The notes under the pieces are model-generated. The model did not search any database and was not told the origin of the DNA. It was given only the letters and a program-made list of their open reading frames with translations. DNA of 7,623 nt. Source: Acidobacteriaceae bacterium (GTDB lineage Bacteria; Acidobacteriota; Terriglobia; Terriglobales; Acidobacteriaceae). Position 1 is the first letter of the stretch. The number at the start of each line of letters is the position of its first letter. Below, piece after piece: positions 1 through 5,323 of this stretch. The DNA is taken from contig DAHUZD010000369.1 of the NCBI GenBank assembly GCA_027306745.1, positions 1 through 7,623 on the forward strand. The letters run 5' to 3'. The position numbers were made by a program, and so were the translations under genes.

Positions 1-1
1 C

Positions 2-751
2 ACTCCCTTCCACGCTCATGCACAGAGCAGCAACTCCATTTCCTCCCTGCGCAAGGCCGCCAGCGCAGGCGACGCCCAGGCGCAGGACGCTCTCGGCGTT
101 GCCTATGCCAAAGGCCAAGGCGTAGCGAAAAATGAGGCGACCGCCGCCGAATGGTTCCGCAAGGCCGCTGATCAGGGCAACCCGCACGCGGAAGATACAT
201 TGGGTGCGATGTATGAGTCCGGCCATGGCGTCGCTCAGGATCAAGCGCAGGCGGTGCAATGGTTCCGCAAGGCCGCGGCCCAAGGCTACGCACGCGCAGA
301 ATACAATCTGGGCGTGCTCTACGCATCCGGCAAGGGCGTCGTCAAGGATCCGGCGCAGGCGATCCAGTGGTTTCGCAAGGCCGCTACTCAGCATGACGGG
401 GACGCAGAAAACAACCTCGGCGTCGCCTATGCCAGCGGCCAGGGAGCGCCCAAGGATGCGCCGACCGCCATGCAATGGTTTCTGCGCGGAGCCAATGACG
501 GCAGCGCCAGAGCGCAATACAACACCGGTGCCATGTTCCTGGCCGGTCAGAGTGTTCCCAAGGACCCAGTTCGCGCCTATTACTGGTTCGGTCTGGCTGT
601 CTATGATGAGCCGAACCCGGCCCGCGCGCAGCAAATCGAAGCCGCGCGTCAGGCCATCGCTGCGCATCTGCCGCCAGAGGCCGTGCAGCGCGTTGAGCAT
701 CAGGTCCAGCAGTGGATGGATGCCCATCCGCTCCATGCCAACGCGAAATAG
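2..751 (+). CDS. Sel1-repeat (SLR/TPR-like) secreted protein, 5' end missing
   Basis: The frame is open from base 2 to the TAG at 749-751, giving 249 residues; the true start lies left of the window. Five consecutive 36-residue Sel1-like repeats cover visible residues 23-202. Each has the pattern A-x-x-x-LG-x-x-Y-x-x-G-x-G-V-x-x-D-x-x-x-A-x-x-WF-x-x-A. The first visible residues (TPFHAHAQSS) look like the end of a signal peptide with an A-H-A cleavage site. If so, only about 15-25 residues are missing and the protein is exported to the periplasm. After the repeats comes a charged, probably helical tail (PEAVQRVEHQVQQWMDAHP). Sel1 repeats form alpha-solenoids that serve as protein-binding scaffolds, and no catalytic residue is visible. 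The partner is unknown. An internal TTG at 200 (LGAMYES) is not the start, because repeat units continue upstream of it. The repeat class is certain; the role is not. Confidence 0.9.
   Translation, partial: TPFHAHAQSSNSISSLRKAASAGDAQAQDALGVAYAKGQGVAKNEATAAEWFRKAADQGNPHAEDTLGAMYESGHGVAQDQAQAVQWFRKAAAQGYARAEYNLGVLYASGKGVVKDPAQAIQWFRKAATQHDGDAENNLGVAYASGQGAPKDAPTAMQWFLRGANDGSARAQYNTGAMFLAGQSVPKDPVRAYYWFGLAVYDEPNPARAQQIEAARQAIAAHLPPEAVQRVEHQVQQWMDAHPLHANAK
68..607 (+). repeat. Five tandem 108-bp Sel1 coding units
   Basis: Five in-frame units of 108 bp (36 codons) begin at 68, 176, 284, 392 and 500. The end of each unit is conserved at DNA level: tggttccgcaaggccgc occurs in units 1 and 2, and a one-base variant (tggtttcgcaaggccgc) in unit 3. 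Units 4 and 5 have diverged (WFLRGAND, WFGLAVYD). The near-identity of units 1-3 suggests fairly recent internal duplication, or conversion between units. Confidence 0.85.
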
Positions 752-863
752 ATCTCATCCCGTGCTGCGCATCACCGCTCCAGCGTGACCTCGAACACGG
801 CAACTGGCACGGCGGACCCGGCATCATGGACGCAGAGACCTCTCGTTCGTCTTCGCTCCACGA
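752..863 (+). other. Spacer between Sel1 gene and oxygenase gene, no clear signal
   Basis: These 112 bases separate two same-strand genes. I see no T-run terminator, no convincing -35/-10 pair and no Shine-Dalgarno sequence before the ATG at 864. A weak 5-bp inverted repeat (TTCGT 846-850, ACGAA 860-864) overlaps the start codon. Whether the two genes share a transcript cannot be decided from sequence. Confidence 0.4.
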
Positions 864-1604
864 ATGTCGTACTTGAACCCCAACGCGCTCGCACGGCAAT
901 CCGCAGGAGCATTCCGCGCGCGCATTCCGTTTCCTTGGGTGGAGATGGAGGATGTACTGACTCCGGAAGGGTATGCGCGCCTGCGCGCCTCCATGCCGGA
1001 TGTGGCCGGCTTTGACCGCAAGGTGGGCGTTCAGCGCGCACACGGGCAAAAACCTCATGACCGCAGCATTCTGCACTATCGCCCGCAGATGGACTTGCCG
1101 CAGCCGTGGCGGGAGTTGATTGCCGAGCTGAATGGCGCGGTCTACCAGAGTTTTTTGCAGCGCATGCTGGGCCAGCACCGCTTCATTCTCACCTTGGAGT
1201 GGTACTACGCCTGGCAGGGATGCTCGGTTTCGCCGCATTGTGATGCCCGGCGCAAACGGGCCACACACATTTTTTACTTCAACACAGGGGAAGACTGGCA
1301 GCCGGAGTGGGGTGGAGAAATTTTAATGCTCGATGATAACGGCCGGTTTCGCGCTCACTCCGCGCCCGACTTTGATGATCTGCGCGTGGCGGCATCGTTG
1401 ACGCCGCGCGGTAATCGCAGCCTGCTGTTTGAGCGAACAGAACACTCCTGGCACGGCGTCCGCCCCTTGCAATGCCCACCGGGCGTGCTGCGCAAGCTCT
1501 TTATCGTGACAGTCAACACTCCCACGCTTCAGGTGGCATGGCGCCGCCTGCGCGGCAAAGACCCGGACGGGTATCCGTTGCGTCTGCGGGCTGCAAAGAC
1601 ATAA
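864..1604 (+). CDS. 2-oxoglutarate/Fe(II)-dependent oxygenase-like protein (prolyl 4-hydroxylase-type fold)
   Basis: This 246-residue protein has the signature of the double-stranded beta-helix 2OG-Fe(II) dioxygenases. The metal triad is H125-x-D127 (SPHCDA) and distal H197 (SWHGV). R210 lies 13 residues later and is a good candidate for binding the 2-oxoglutarate C5 carboxylate. The segment THIFYFNT...WGGEILML (134-156) is the usual central strand region with the WGGE motif. The N-terminal part (IPFPWVEMEDVLTPEGYARLRASMP) resembles the start of P4H-like oxygenases. Such enzymes couple 2-oxoglutarate decarboxylation and O2 to hydroxylation of a protein or small molecule; the substrate here is unknown. 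There is no signal peptide or membrane segment, so it is probably cytoplasmic. The ATG at 864 is the first start after the in-frame stop at 786-788 but has no obvious ribosome binding site. The family call is firm; the substrate is open. Confidence 0.8.
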   Translation: MSYLNPNALARQSAGAFRARIPFPWVEMEDVLTPEGYARLRASMPDVAGFDRKVGVQRAHGQKPHDRSILHYRPQMDLPQPWRELIAELNGAVYQSFLQRMLGQHRFILTLEWYYAWQGCSVSPHCDARRKRATHIFYFNTGEDWQPEWGGEILMLDDNGRFRAHSAPDFDDLRVAASLTPRGNRSLLFERTEHSWHGVRPLQCPPGVLRKLFIVTVNTPTLQVAWRRLRGKDPDGYPLRLRAAKT

Positions 1605-1636
1605 AGGCCCGTATCTGCTGGGGAAATCCTTCTGTC

Positions 1637-1652
1637 TGTGACGTACATCACG
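1637..1652. promoter_or_regulatory. CRP/FNR-family-type palindrome upstream of the small secreted protein gene
   Basis: TGTGACGTACATCACG matches the CRP consensus TGTGA-N6-TCACA at nine of ten defined bases. Its centre, about 1644.5, lies 114 bases before the ATG at 1759, in non-coding DNA. The same architecture recurs in the cydA upstream region at 5243-5258. The spacing is that of CRP-like sites, not the TGTGA-N8-TCACA of Rex or the TTGAT-N4-ATCAA of FNR/FixK. The binding protein is not in the window, so the assignment is inference. Confidence 0.45.
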
Positions 1653-1714
1653 CTTCTGCAATTTGCCCCTTGCCAACGGATGTGCCCTGGATGCACTCTG
1701 TCCTCTATGCAAAG

Positions 1715-1737
1715 CTGCGGCCTGCACCGGACCGCAG
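1715..1737 (+). other. Leader hairpin before the small secreted protein gene
   Basis: CTGCGGCC (1715-1722) pairs with GG-A-CCGCAG (1729-1737), forming an 8-bp G+C-rich stem with one bulged A and a 6-base loop. It ends 7 bases before the Shine-Dalgarno sequence AAGGGG (1745-1750). No T-run follows, so it is not a terminator. It could stabilise the transcript or affect translation, or be chance. Confidence 0.3.
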
Positions 1738-1744
1738 AAATCCC

Positions 1745-1750
1745 AAGGGG
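1745..1750 (+). promoter_or_regulatory. Ribosome binding site deciding the start at 1759
   Basis: AAGGGG lies 8 bases before the ATG at 1759. It selects that start over the in-frame TTG at 1663, which would add 32 non-secretory residues in front of an obvious signal peptide. Confidence 0.65.
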
Positions 1751-1758
1751 TGTCTTAC

Positions 1759-2136
1759 ATGAAACGCGGTACTGTGATTCGCATCGCATGGACTTTGGCG
1801 CTCGGCGGCTCTGCTGCTCTGTGCGCCGCGCAAGCTGCAAAAACGCAAACCTTCACCGGCTACATCAGCGACTCCAAATGCGGAGCCATGCACATGGACA
1901 ATGGCGTTGGCTGCGTTCGCAAGTGTATTGAGAACGGCAACCATCCCGTGTTGGTCGATGGGCACAAACGAATCTGGTCAATTGAAAATCCCGATTCGAT
2001 CAAGGACGACTACGGCTACAACGTCAAGCTGGATGTGACGGTCAACGCCAAGCGAAAGAGCATCTACATCAACAAAGCCACCAAGACCGGCGGCGTGATG
2101 GGCGGCATGAAAGACGGCATGAACATGAAAATGTAG
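1759..2136 (+). CDS. Small secreted Cys/Met-rich protein, DUF5818-like
   Basis: This is a 125-residue exported protein. Residues 1-27 form a Sec signal peptide: basic MKRGTVIR, a hydrophobic core, and probable cleavage near AQA-AKT. The cysteine in the core is not in a lipobox, so it is not a lipoprotein. The mature part begins TFTGYISDSKCGAMHMD, a motif I associate with acidobacterial secreted proteins of the DUF5818 type. It contains C41, H45, C52 and C56, which could form a disulphide or a metal site. A beta-rich segment follows (RIWSIENPDSIKDDYGYNVKLDVTVNAKRKSIYINKA). The last 12 residues hold five methionines (M114, M117, M121, M123, M125), reminiscent of Met-rich copper-binding tails. 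The function is unknown. The gene has its own upstream region with a CRP-type palindrome and ends in a strong terminator, so it is probably monocistronic. Membership of the family is from memory, not from a search. Confidence 0.75.
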   Translation: MKRGTVIRIAWTLALGGSAALCAAQAAKTQTFTGYISDSKCGAMHMDNGVGCVRKCIENGNHPVLVDGHKRIWSIENPDSIKDDYGYNVKLDVTVNAKRKSIYINKATKTGGVMGGMKDGMNMKM

Positions 2137-2157
2137 GTGAGCCAAAGGTCCGCCCGG

Positions 2158-2200
2158 CAGCCGCATGGGATGCTCTGCATCACGCGCGGCTGTTTTTTTT
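2158..2200 (+). terminator. Rho-independent terminator of the small secreted protein gene
   Basis: CAGCCGC (2158-2164) pairs with GCGGCTG (2186-2192), directly followed by eight T (2193-2200). The apical part holds a second perfect stem, GATGC (2169-2173) with GCATC (2177-2181), closed by a TCT loop. The structure starts 21 bases after the stop codon. On the opposite strand no T-run follows, so it should not terminate the converging thiO operon. Confidence 0.85.
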
Positions 2201-2246
2201 CTGGTGAAGACTCTGCGTGGATGCTGAAGCGCAGCTTCCGGACTTT

Positions 2247-3344
2247 TTAGGATGCGGCGCGGAAACCTTCGCGGGCCGTGGCAAAGCGCCGCGGCGAAAA
2301 ATCTCCCACGGGAATCTCCGGCGTCTCGCCGAGAATCATCTGCGCCATCAGGCGCGCTGTGGCCGGGGCCAGCAGAATGCCATCGCGGTAATGTCCGGTC
2401 GCATGCCAGCAATGCTCCATCGCGGCTGCTCCCAGCACAGGCAATGCGTCGGGAGTGCCGGGGCGCAGGCCGGCCCAATGCTCCGCCTGCGGCCGGGGCT
2501 GCAACTCCGGCACCAGCGCGCGTGCCCGTTCCGCCAGCGCGGCGATGCTCGCCTCGCGCACGGTTTCGTCGAAGCCTGCATCCTCAATGGTTGAGCCAAT
2601 GGTGACGCGCCCCTCGCCGCGCGGAATCAGATAGACACCCGGCGCGCGCACCACACAGCGCAACCGTTCCGGCGCGCAGTGCAGATTCAGCATCTGTCCC
2701 TTCACGGGCGCAATCGGCAGGCCGCCCAGCGCGGCATCGCCCGCCCAGGCGCCGCAGCAATTGACGAAGACGCCTGCGCTCAACACGCCGCTGGCTGTTT
2801 GTATGCGCACGCCGCTGGCGCCCGCTTTCACGCCAAGCACGGTGGTCTCTTCGAGGATGTTTCCACCAGCGGCTAGCACCGCCGCCGGCAGAGCTGTGCG
2901 CAGATCATTGGGATCGAGGCTGCCCTCTTCAAGCAGCGCGAATTGCAAATCTCCCGGCTCCAGTCCCGGGGCCAGCGCCGCGATCGGCTCGCGCGTGGCC
3001 ATGCGCAATCCATGCGGAACCTGCGCATCAACGTATTGCAGTGCCTGCTGTGTTCGCAAGGGCACACGCTGGCCGCAGAGCAATTCCACGCGCTCCAAAA
3101 ATTCGGGGTAGAGCGCGCGGCTCAGCCTGCAAAGCGGCATCAGCGCTGACGGATTCTGCGGATCGTCCACGGCCAGCATTCCGCCTGCGGCCCAGGATGC
3201 GGAACTCATCGCTTGCCCGCGCTCCACAACCGTGACGGACAGGCCGCGCCGCCGCAGCTCCACGGCCAGCGTCAGCCCGATGATGCCTCCGCCTGCAAGA
3301 ATCGCATCGGGATGGTATGCCGCGGCTGCGTGGCTGCCCTGCAT
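2247..3344 (-). CDS. thiO: Glycine oxidase ThiO-type FAD-dependent amine oxidase
   Basis: This 365-residue flavoprotein belongs to the D-amino-acid oxidase / glycine oxidase family. The N-terminal dinucleotide fold shows AGGGIIG (17-23), ending in E41 for the ribose. ASWAAGGML (49-57) is the characteristic second FAD loop. Later family blocks are KGQML (215-219), YLIPRGEGRVTIGSTIEDAGFD (238-259), GLRPGTPDALPVLG (292-305) and HATGHYRDGILLAPATA (314-330). R294 and R320 sit where family members bind the substrate carboxylate. ThiO oxidises glycine to iminoglyoxylate, with H2O2 release, for the thiazole ring of thiamine. No other thi gene is in the window, so a different small amine or a dehydrogenase-type role remains possible. 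No signal peptide is visible, so it is cytoplasmic. It is the last gene of a three-gene operon: its ATG starts one base after the upstream stop, and GGAGAG lies 8 bases before it inside the upstream gene. It ends with TAA, and I see no terminator on its strand. Confidence 0.85.
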   Translation of the reverse strand: MQGSHAAAAYHPDAILAGGGIIGLTLAVELRRRGLSVTVVERGQAMSSASWAAGGMLAVDDPQNPSALMPLCRLSRALYPEFLERVELLCGQRVPLRTQQALQYVDAQVPHGLRMATREPIAALAPGLEPGDLQFALLEEGSLDPNDLRTALPAAVLAAGGNILEETTVLGVKAGASGVRIQTASGVLSAGVFVNCCGAWAGDAALGGLPIAPVKGQMLNLHCAPERLRCVVRAPGVYLIPRGEGRVTIGSTIEDAGFDETVREASIAALAERARALVPELQPRPQAEHWAGLRPGTPDALPVLGAAAMEHCWHATGHYRDGILLAPATARLMAQMILGETPEIPVGDFSPRRFATAREGFRAAS

Positions 3345-3345
3345 C

Positions 3346-4788
3346 TTAGTGGCTCTCCGGTTTCACGTAGCCCAGCAGCCCGCGCCGCTGGATCAGCGCG
3401 GCAATCTCCTGCGGAACCATCTCTTCCCACGTGCGATCGCCGTTTTTGATGCGTTGCATCACATCGCGCGAGAAGATGTGCAAGATGCTCTCGTCGTAAT
3501 TCGTAAGCTGGCGCATCTTGCCCTGCTCCAGCATGTAGTTGTATAGACTGCGCAGCTTCTCCGGCATCTGCACATTGTCCACGGTGGTTAGCTCGTCCGT
3601 GTTTTTCTGCTTCACTGGGTAGACGTAGATGCGCAGATCTTTAGTGAAGAGTCTGCCGAAGGCCTCTAGAATTCCACCTTCCAGGCCGGTGTAATAAGTT
3701 TCTTGAAACAGATCCAGCAGGCTGGGAATGCCCACCGTCAGCGCAATGGGGCCGGATGTGTAGCGCGTTAGATACGCGGCCAGCCGGTAATACTCAAAGT
3801 AGTTGGAGATGAGCACCGTCTTGCCTGCGGCGGCCAGCATGTCGGCACGCGCAAGAAAGTCGTTCAGGTCCACCTTGCCTTCCACCAGCAGATTGCGCAT
3901 GGTGATCTCCATCAGCTCCACCAGCGAATCCGGCTGCAACTCTTCTTCGGCCACAAAGCGTTCCCGCGCACAGCGCAGCATGTCAATGTTCACTTTGGTC
4001 ACGGGCCGAAAGCTGCCACGCTCGACTAAAATCGGCCTCTTGTGGAGCACCTCGGATGGCTGCAGTACGCCTCCATTCGGCCCGAACATCGCCGCGCCGG
4101 TCAAACCCAGTTGCACCAGCTTCAGGCTCATCACGCGGTTGTCCACGTGGCGAAAGGCCGTGCCAGAGAACTCGATCATGTCGATTTCGATACGCGCCGT
4201 GGTCAGGTTGTCCAGCAAAGATTCCAATATCTGCTGCGGCCTGTGATCCAGAAAAAAAGCAGCATACAAAAGATTGACACCGACAATGCCGAGCGCCTGT
4301 TGCTGCTGGTCGTTCTCCTGGTCCAACATGCGCACGTGCAGAATGATCTGGCTGTCGTCATCGCGCGGGTACAGTTGATAGCGCACGCCCATCCAGCCAT
4401 GGCATTCATTGGTGCCCTGAAAATTGCGCGCCGCCACTGTGTCGGCAAAGGTAAAGAAAGCCGTGTCTTCCCCGCGCGCGGCGCTCAACCGTTCCAGGTT
4501 TAAGGAGTGCTCATGCGTCAACATGCTCTCCAGCCGCTCGCGCGAAACATAGCGCTGGCAGCGGCCATAGATCGCATCGCTCACCGTCATGTCATAGGCG
4601 GAGATGGATTTGGAGATTGTTTTCGCCGCCGCGCCCACTTGAAAGAACCAGCGCACCACCTCCTGCCCTGCACCAATCTCGGCAAAGGTCCCGTAGCGGC
4701 CCGCATCCAAGTTGATGCGCAGCGCCTTCTGCGCCGTGGTCATATTTTGTGTGTTGTCTTCGGAGACGATGGCGCTCATGTTGGGCAT
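3346..4788 (-). CDS. Conserved protein of unknown function, 480 residues
   Basis: This is a soluble-looking protein without signal peptide, membrane helix or recognisable catalytic motif. The N-terminal third contains highly patterned blocks: ALRINLDAGRYGTFAEIGAGQEVVRWFFQVG (22-52), KTISKSISAYDMTVSDAIYG (56-75), then CHGWMGVRYQLYP (129-141) and IILHVRMLD (148-156). The middle has ARIEIDMIEFSG (198-209), and ERGSFRPVTKVNIDML (256-271) looks like a conserved core. The C-terminal half has ISNYFEYYRLAAYL (327-340) and YTGLEGGILEAFGRLF (366-381). I recall homologues in Acidobacteriota, Bacteroidota and others carrying automatic names such as nicotinate-nucleotide adenylyltransferase. I see neither HxGH nor a second nucleotidyltransferase motif here, so I do not accept that name. 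The ATG at 4788 overlaps the upstream cytochrome c stop as TGATG. A TTG at 4791 and an ATG at 4779 are alternative starts. Translational coupling to cytochrome c and to thiO implies related function or common demand. Confidence 0.85.
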   Translation of the reverse strand: MPNMSAIVSEDNTQNMTTAQKALRINLDAGRYGTFAEIGAGQEVVRWFFQVGAAAKTISKSISAYDMTVSDAIYGRCQRYVSRERLESMLTHEHSLNLERLSAARGEDTAFFTFADTVAARNFQGTNECHGWMGVRYQLYPRDDDSQIILHVRMLDQENDQQQQALGIVGVNLLYAAFFLDHRPQQILESLLDNLTTARIEIDMIEFSGTAFRHVDNRVMSLKLVQLGLTGAAMFGPNGGVLQPSEVLHKRPILVERGSFRPVTKVNIDMLRCARERFVAEEELQPDSLVELMEITMRNLLVEGKVDLNDFLARADMLAAAGKTVLISNYFEYYRLAAYLTRYTSGPIALTVGIPSLLDLFQETYYTGLEGGILEAFGRLFTKDLRIYVYPVKQKNTDELTTVDNVQMPEKLRSLYNYMLEQGKMRQLTNYDESILHIFSRDVMQRIKNGDRTWEEMVPQEIAALIQRRGLLGYVKPESH

Positions 4789-5123
4789 CAATCCTGCTTT
4801 GTCTGCTTTTGCAGCGTGCGAATGTAGCCGACAGCCTCTTGAATCTGCGCATCCGTCAGCCGGTTGCCAAAGGATGGCATCTTATCCTTGCCATTTTTGA
4901 TGATGGCCGTCAGGTCTGCATCCGTCATCTTCAGCACGTCGGGTGCGGTAAAGGGTGGAACATGGTGCGCCTTGCCGGCCGGCGTATTGGCCAGCCCGTC
5001 GGCTCCGTGACAGTGGGAGCATTTGCCGTTGAACACATCGGCTCCGGCGTTTTGGGCTTGCATCCGTGCCGCGGAAAAAGCCGCTGCACAGGCCAGCATC
5101 ATGATCGTCGCGCGCATCTTCAT
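4788..5123 (-). CDS. Periplasmic monoheme cytochrome c (class I)
   Basis: This is a 111-residue precursor. Residues 1 to about 23 are a Sec signal peptide (MKMRATIMMLACAAAFSAARMQA, cleavage near MQA-QN). The mature part starts GADVFNGKCSHCHGADG, with the heme-attachment motif C35-S-H-C38-H39. The segment KDKMPSFG supplies M82 as the probable sixth iron ligand. The usual C-terminal helix follows (TDAQIQEAVGYIRTLQKQ). At about 88 mature residues it is a typical small class I electron carrier. AAAGGA lies 7 bases before the ATG at 5123, supporting that start. It is the first gene of the leftward operon and diverges from cydAB, so it may share respiratory regulation. Its redox partners are not shown by the sequence. 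Confidence 0.93.
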   Translation of the reverse strand: MKMRATIMMLACAAAFSAARMQAQNAGADVFNGKCSHCHGADGLANTPAGKAHHVPPFTAPDVLKMTDADLTAIIKNGKDKMPSFGNRLTDAQIQEAVGYIRTLQKQTKQD

Positions 5124-5185
5124 GGCGGAATCCTTTTCTGCCGCGCCGCCGCAACCGTGCCAACCCTGCGGCAGTGCAACCGTTG

Positions 5186-5191
5186 ATTATA
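5186..5191 (-). promoter_or_regulatory. -10 element of the cytochrome c / unknown / thiO operon
   Basis: Read leftward, 5191-5186 is a perfect TATAAT. Seventeen bases upstream, TGGCCG (5214-5209) is only a 3/6 match to TTGACA, so an activator may be needed. The expected transcript start is near 5179, giving a leader of about 55 bases before the ATG at 5123. The palindrome at 5243-5258 would then be centred about 71 bases upstream, a distance at which CRP-family proteins can activate. The start site is predicted, not measured. Confidence 0.45.
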
Positions 5192-5242
5192 GTTTTTCCG
5201 GCTGCGCCCGGCCACGCACCGCGACGGCGGCACGGTTCTGCG

Positions 5243-5258
5243 CGTGACGACGGTCACG
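5243..5258. promoter_or_regulatory. Perfect CRP-type palindrome in the divergent cytochrome c / cydA region
   Basis: CGTGAC (5243-5248), GACG (5249-5252), GTCACG (5253-5258) is a perfect 6-bp inverted repeat with a 4-base spacer. It contains GTGA-N6-TCAC, the core of CRP-type operators, and has the same layout as 1637-1652. It lies between the leftward TATAAT and the rightward TATAGT, so one bound dimer could act on both transcription units. The spacing is two bases shorter than a Rex site, which is the other common cydAB regulator. Confidence 0.45.
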
Positions 5259-5263
5259 GTTTC

Positions 5264-5280
5264 ACCGCGCAGTCAGCGGT
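5264..5280. promoter_or_regulatory. Second inverted repeat next to the cydA promoter
   Basis: ACCGC (5264-5268) and GCGGT (5276-5280) form an inverted repeat around GCAGTCA. It covers the region where the -35 contact of the rightward promoter would fall, so it could be a second operator or chance in G+C-rich DNA. Confidence 0.2.
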
Positions 5281-5296
5281 TAGATTGGGCGTGCAG

Positions 5297-5302
5297 TATA
5301 GT
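5297..5302 (+). promoter_or_regulatory. Possible -10 element for cydAB
   Basis: TATAGT matches TATAAT at five of six bases. No good -35 is found at 16-18 bases, as expected for an activator-dependent promoter. A start near 5309 would put the palindrome about 58 bases upstream and leave a leader of about 15 bases that includes AGAGG (5315-5319). Confidence 0.3.
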
Positions 5303-5323
5303 TGTGGTCATCAGAGAGGCGCC

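Noticed and set aside
68..607. CRISPR-like or satellite array
   Set aside because: The 108-bp periodicity is in-frame coding repeat of the Sel1 type, without constant repeats separated by unique spacers.
132..788. 218-codon frame on the + strand overlapping the Sel1 gene
   Set aside because: It is the Sel1 repeat read in another frame. The apparent periodicity (RPLIRATR, RPRPKATH, RPLLSMTG) only reflects the underlying DNA repeat.
384..1268. Long open frame of 294 codons on the - strand across the Sel1 and oxygenase genes
   Set aside because: It runs antisense to two genes with clear family motifs. Its own translation is Arg/His/Pro-rich with no recognisable domain, typical of shadow frames in G+C-rich DNA.
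1670..1711. Promoter from TTGCCA (1670-1675) with TATGCA (1706-1711)
   Set aside because: The two hexamers are 30 bases apart, which cannot be used together by a sigma-70-type polymerase. Neither has a good partner at 16-18 bases.
1663..1758. Upstream extension of the small secreted protein from a TTG at 1663
   Set aside because: It would bury the signal peptide behind 32 residues and has no ribosome binding site. The ATG at 1759 has AAGGGG at a good distance.
1978..2478. Open frame on the - strand across the terminator and the end of thiO
   Set aside because: It overlaps thiO out of frame and the 3' end of the secreted protein gene antisense. Neither codon use nor motifs support it.
3346..4788. 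Nicotinate-nucleotide adenylyltransferase or TonB-dependent receptor as the function of the 480-residue protein
   Set aside because: I see no HxGH motif and no second nucleotidyltransferase motif. There is also no signal peptide, plug domain or beta-barrel pattern.
5243..5258. Rex-type redox operator upstream of cydA
   Set aside because: Rex sites have TGTGA and TCACA separated by 8 bases. Here the separation is 6, which fits CRP-type sites better.
5174..5323. Upstream extension of cydA to 5174
   Set aside because: It crosses the divergent promoter region. The conserved CydA N-terminus and H19 numbering fit the ATG at 5324.
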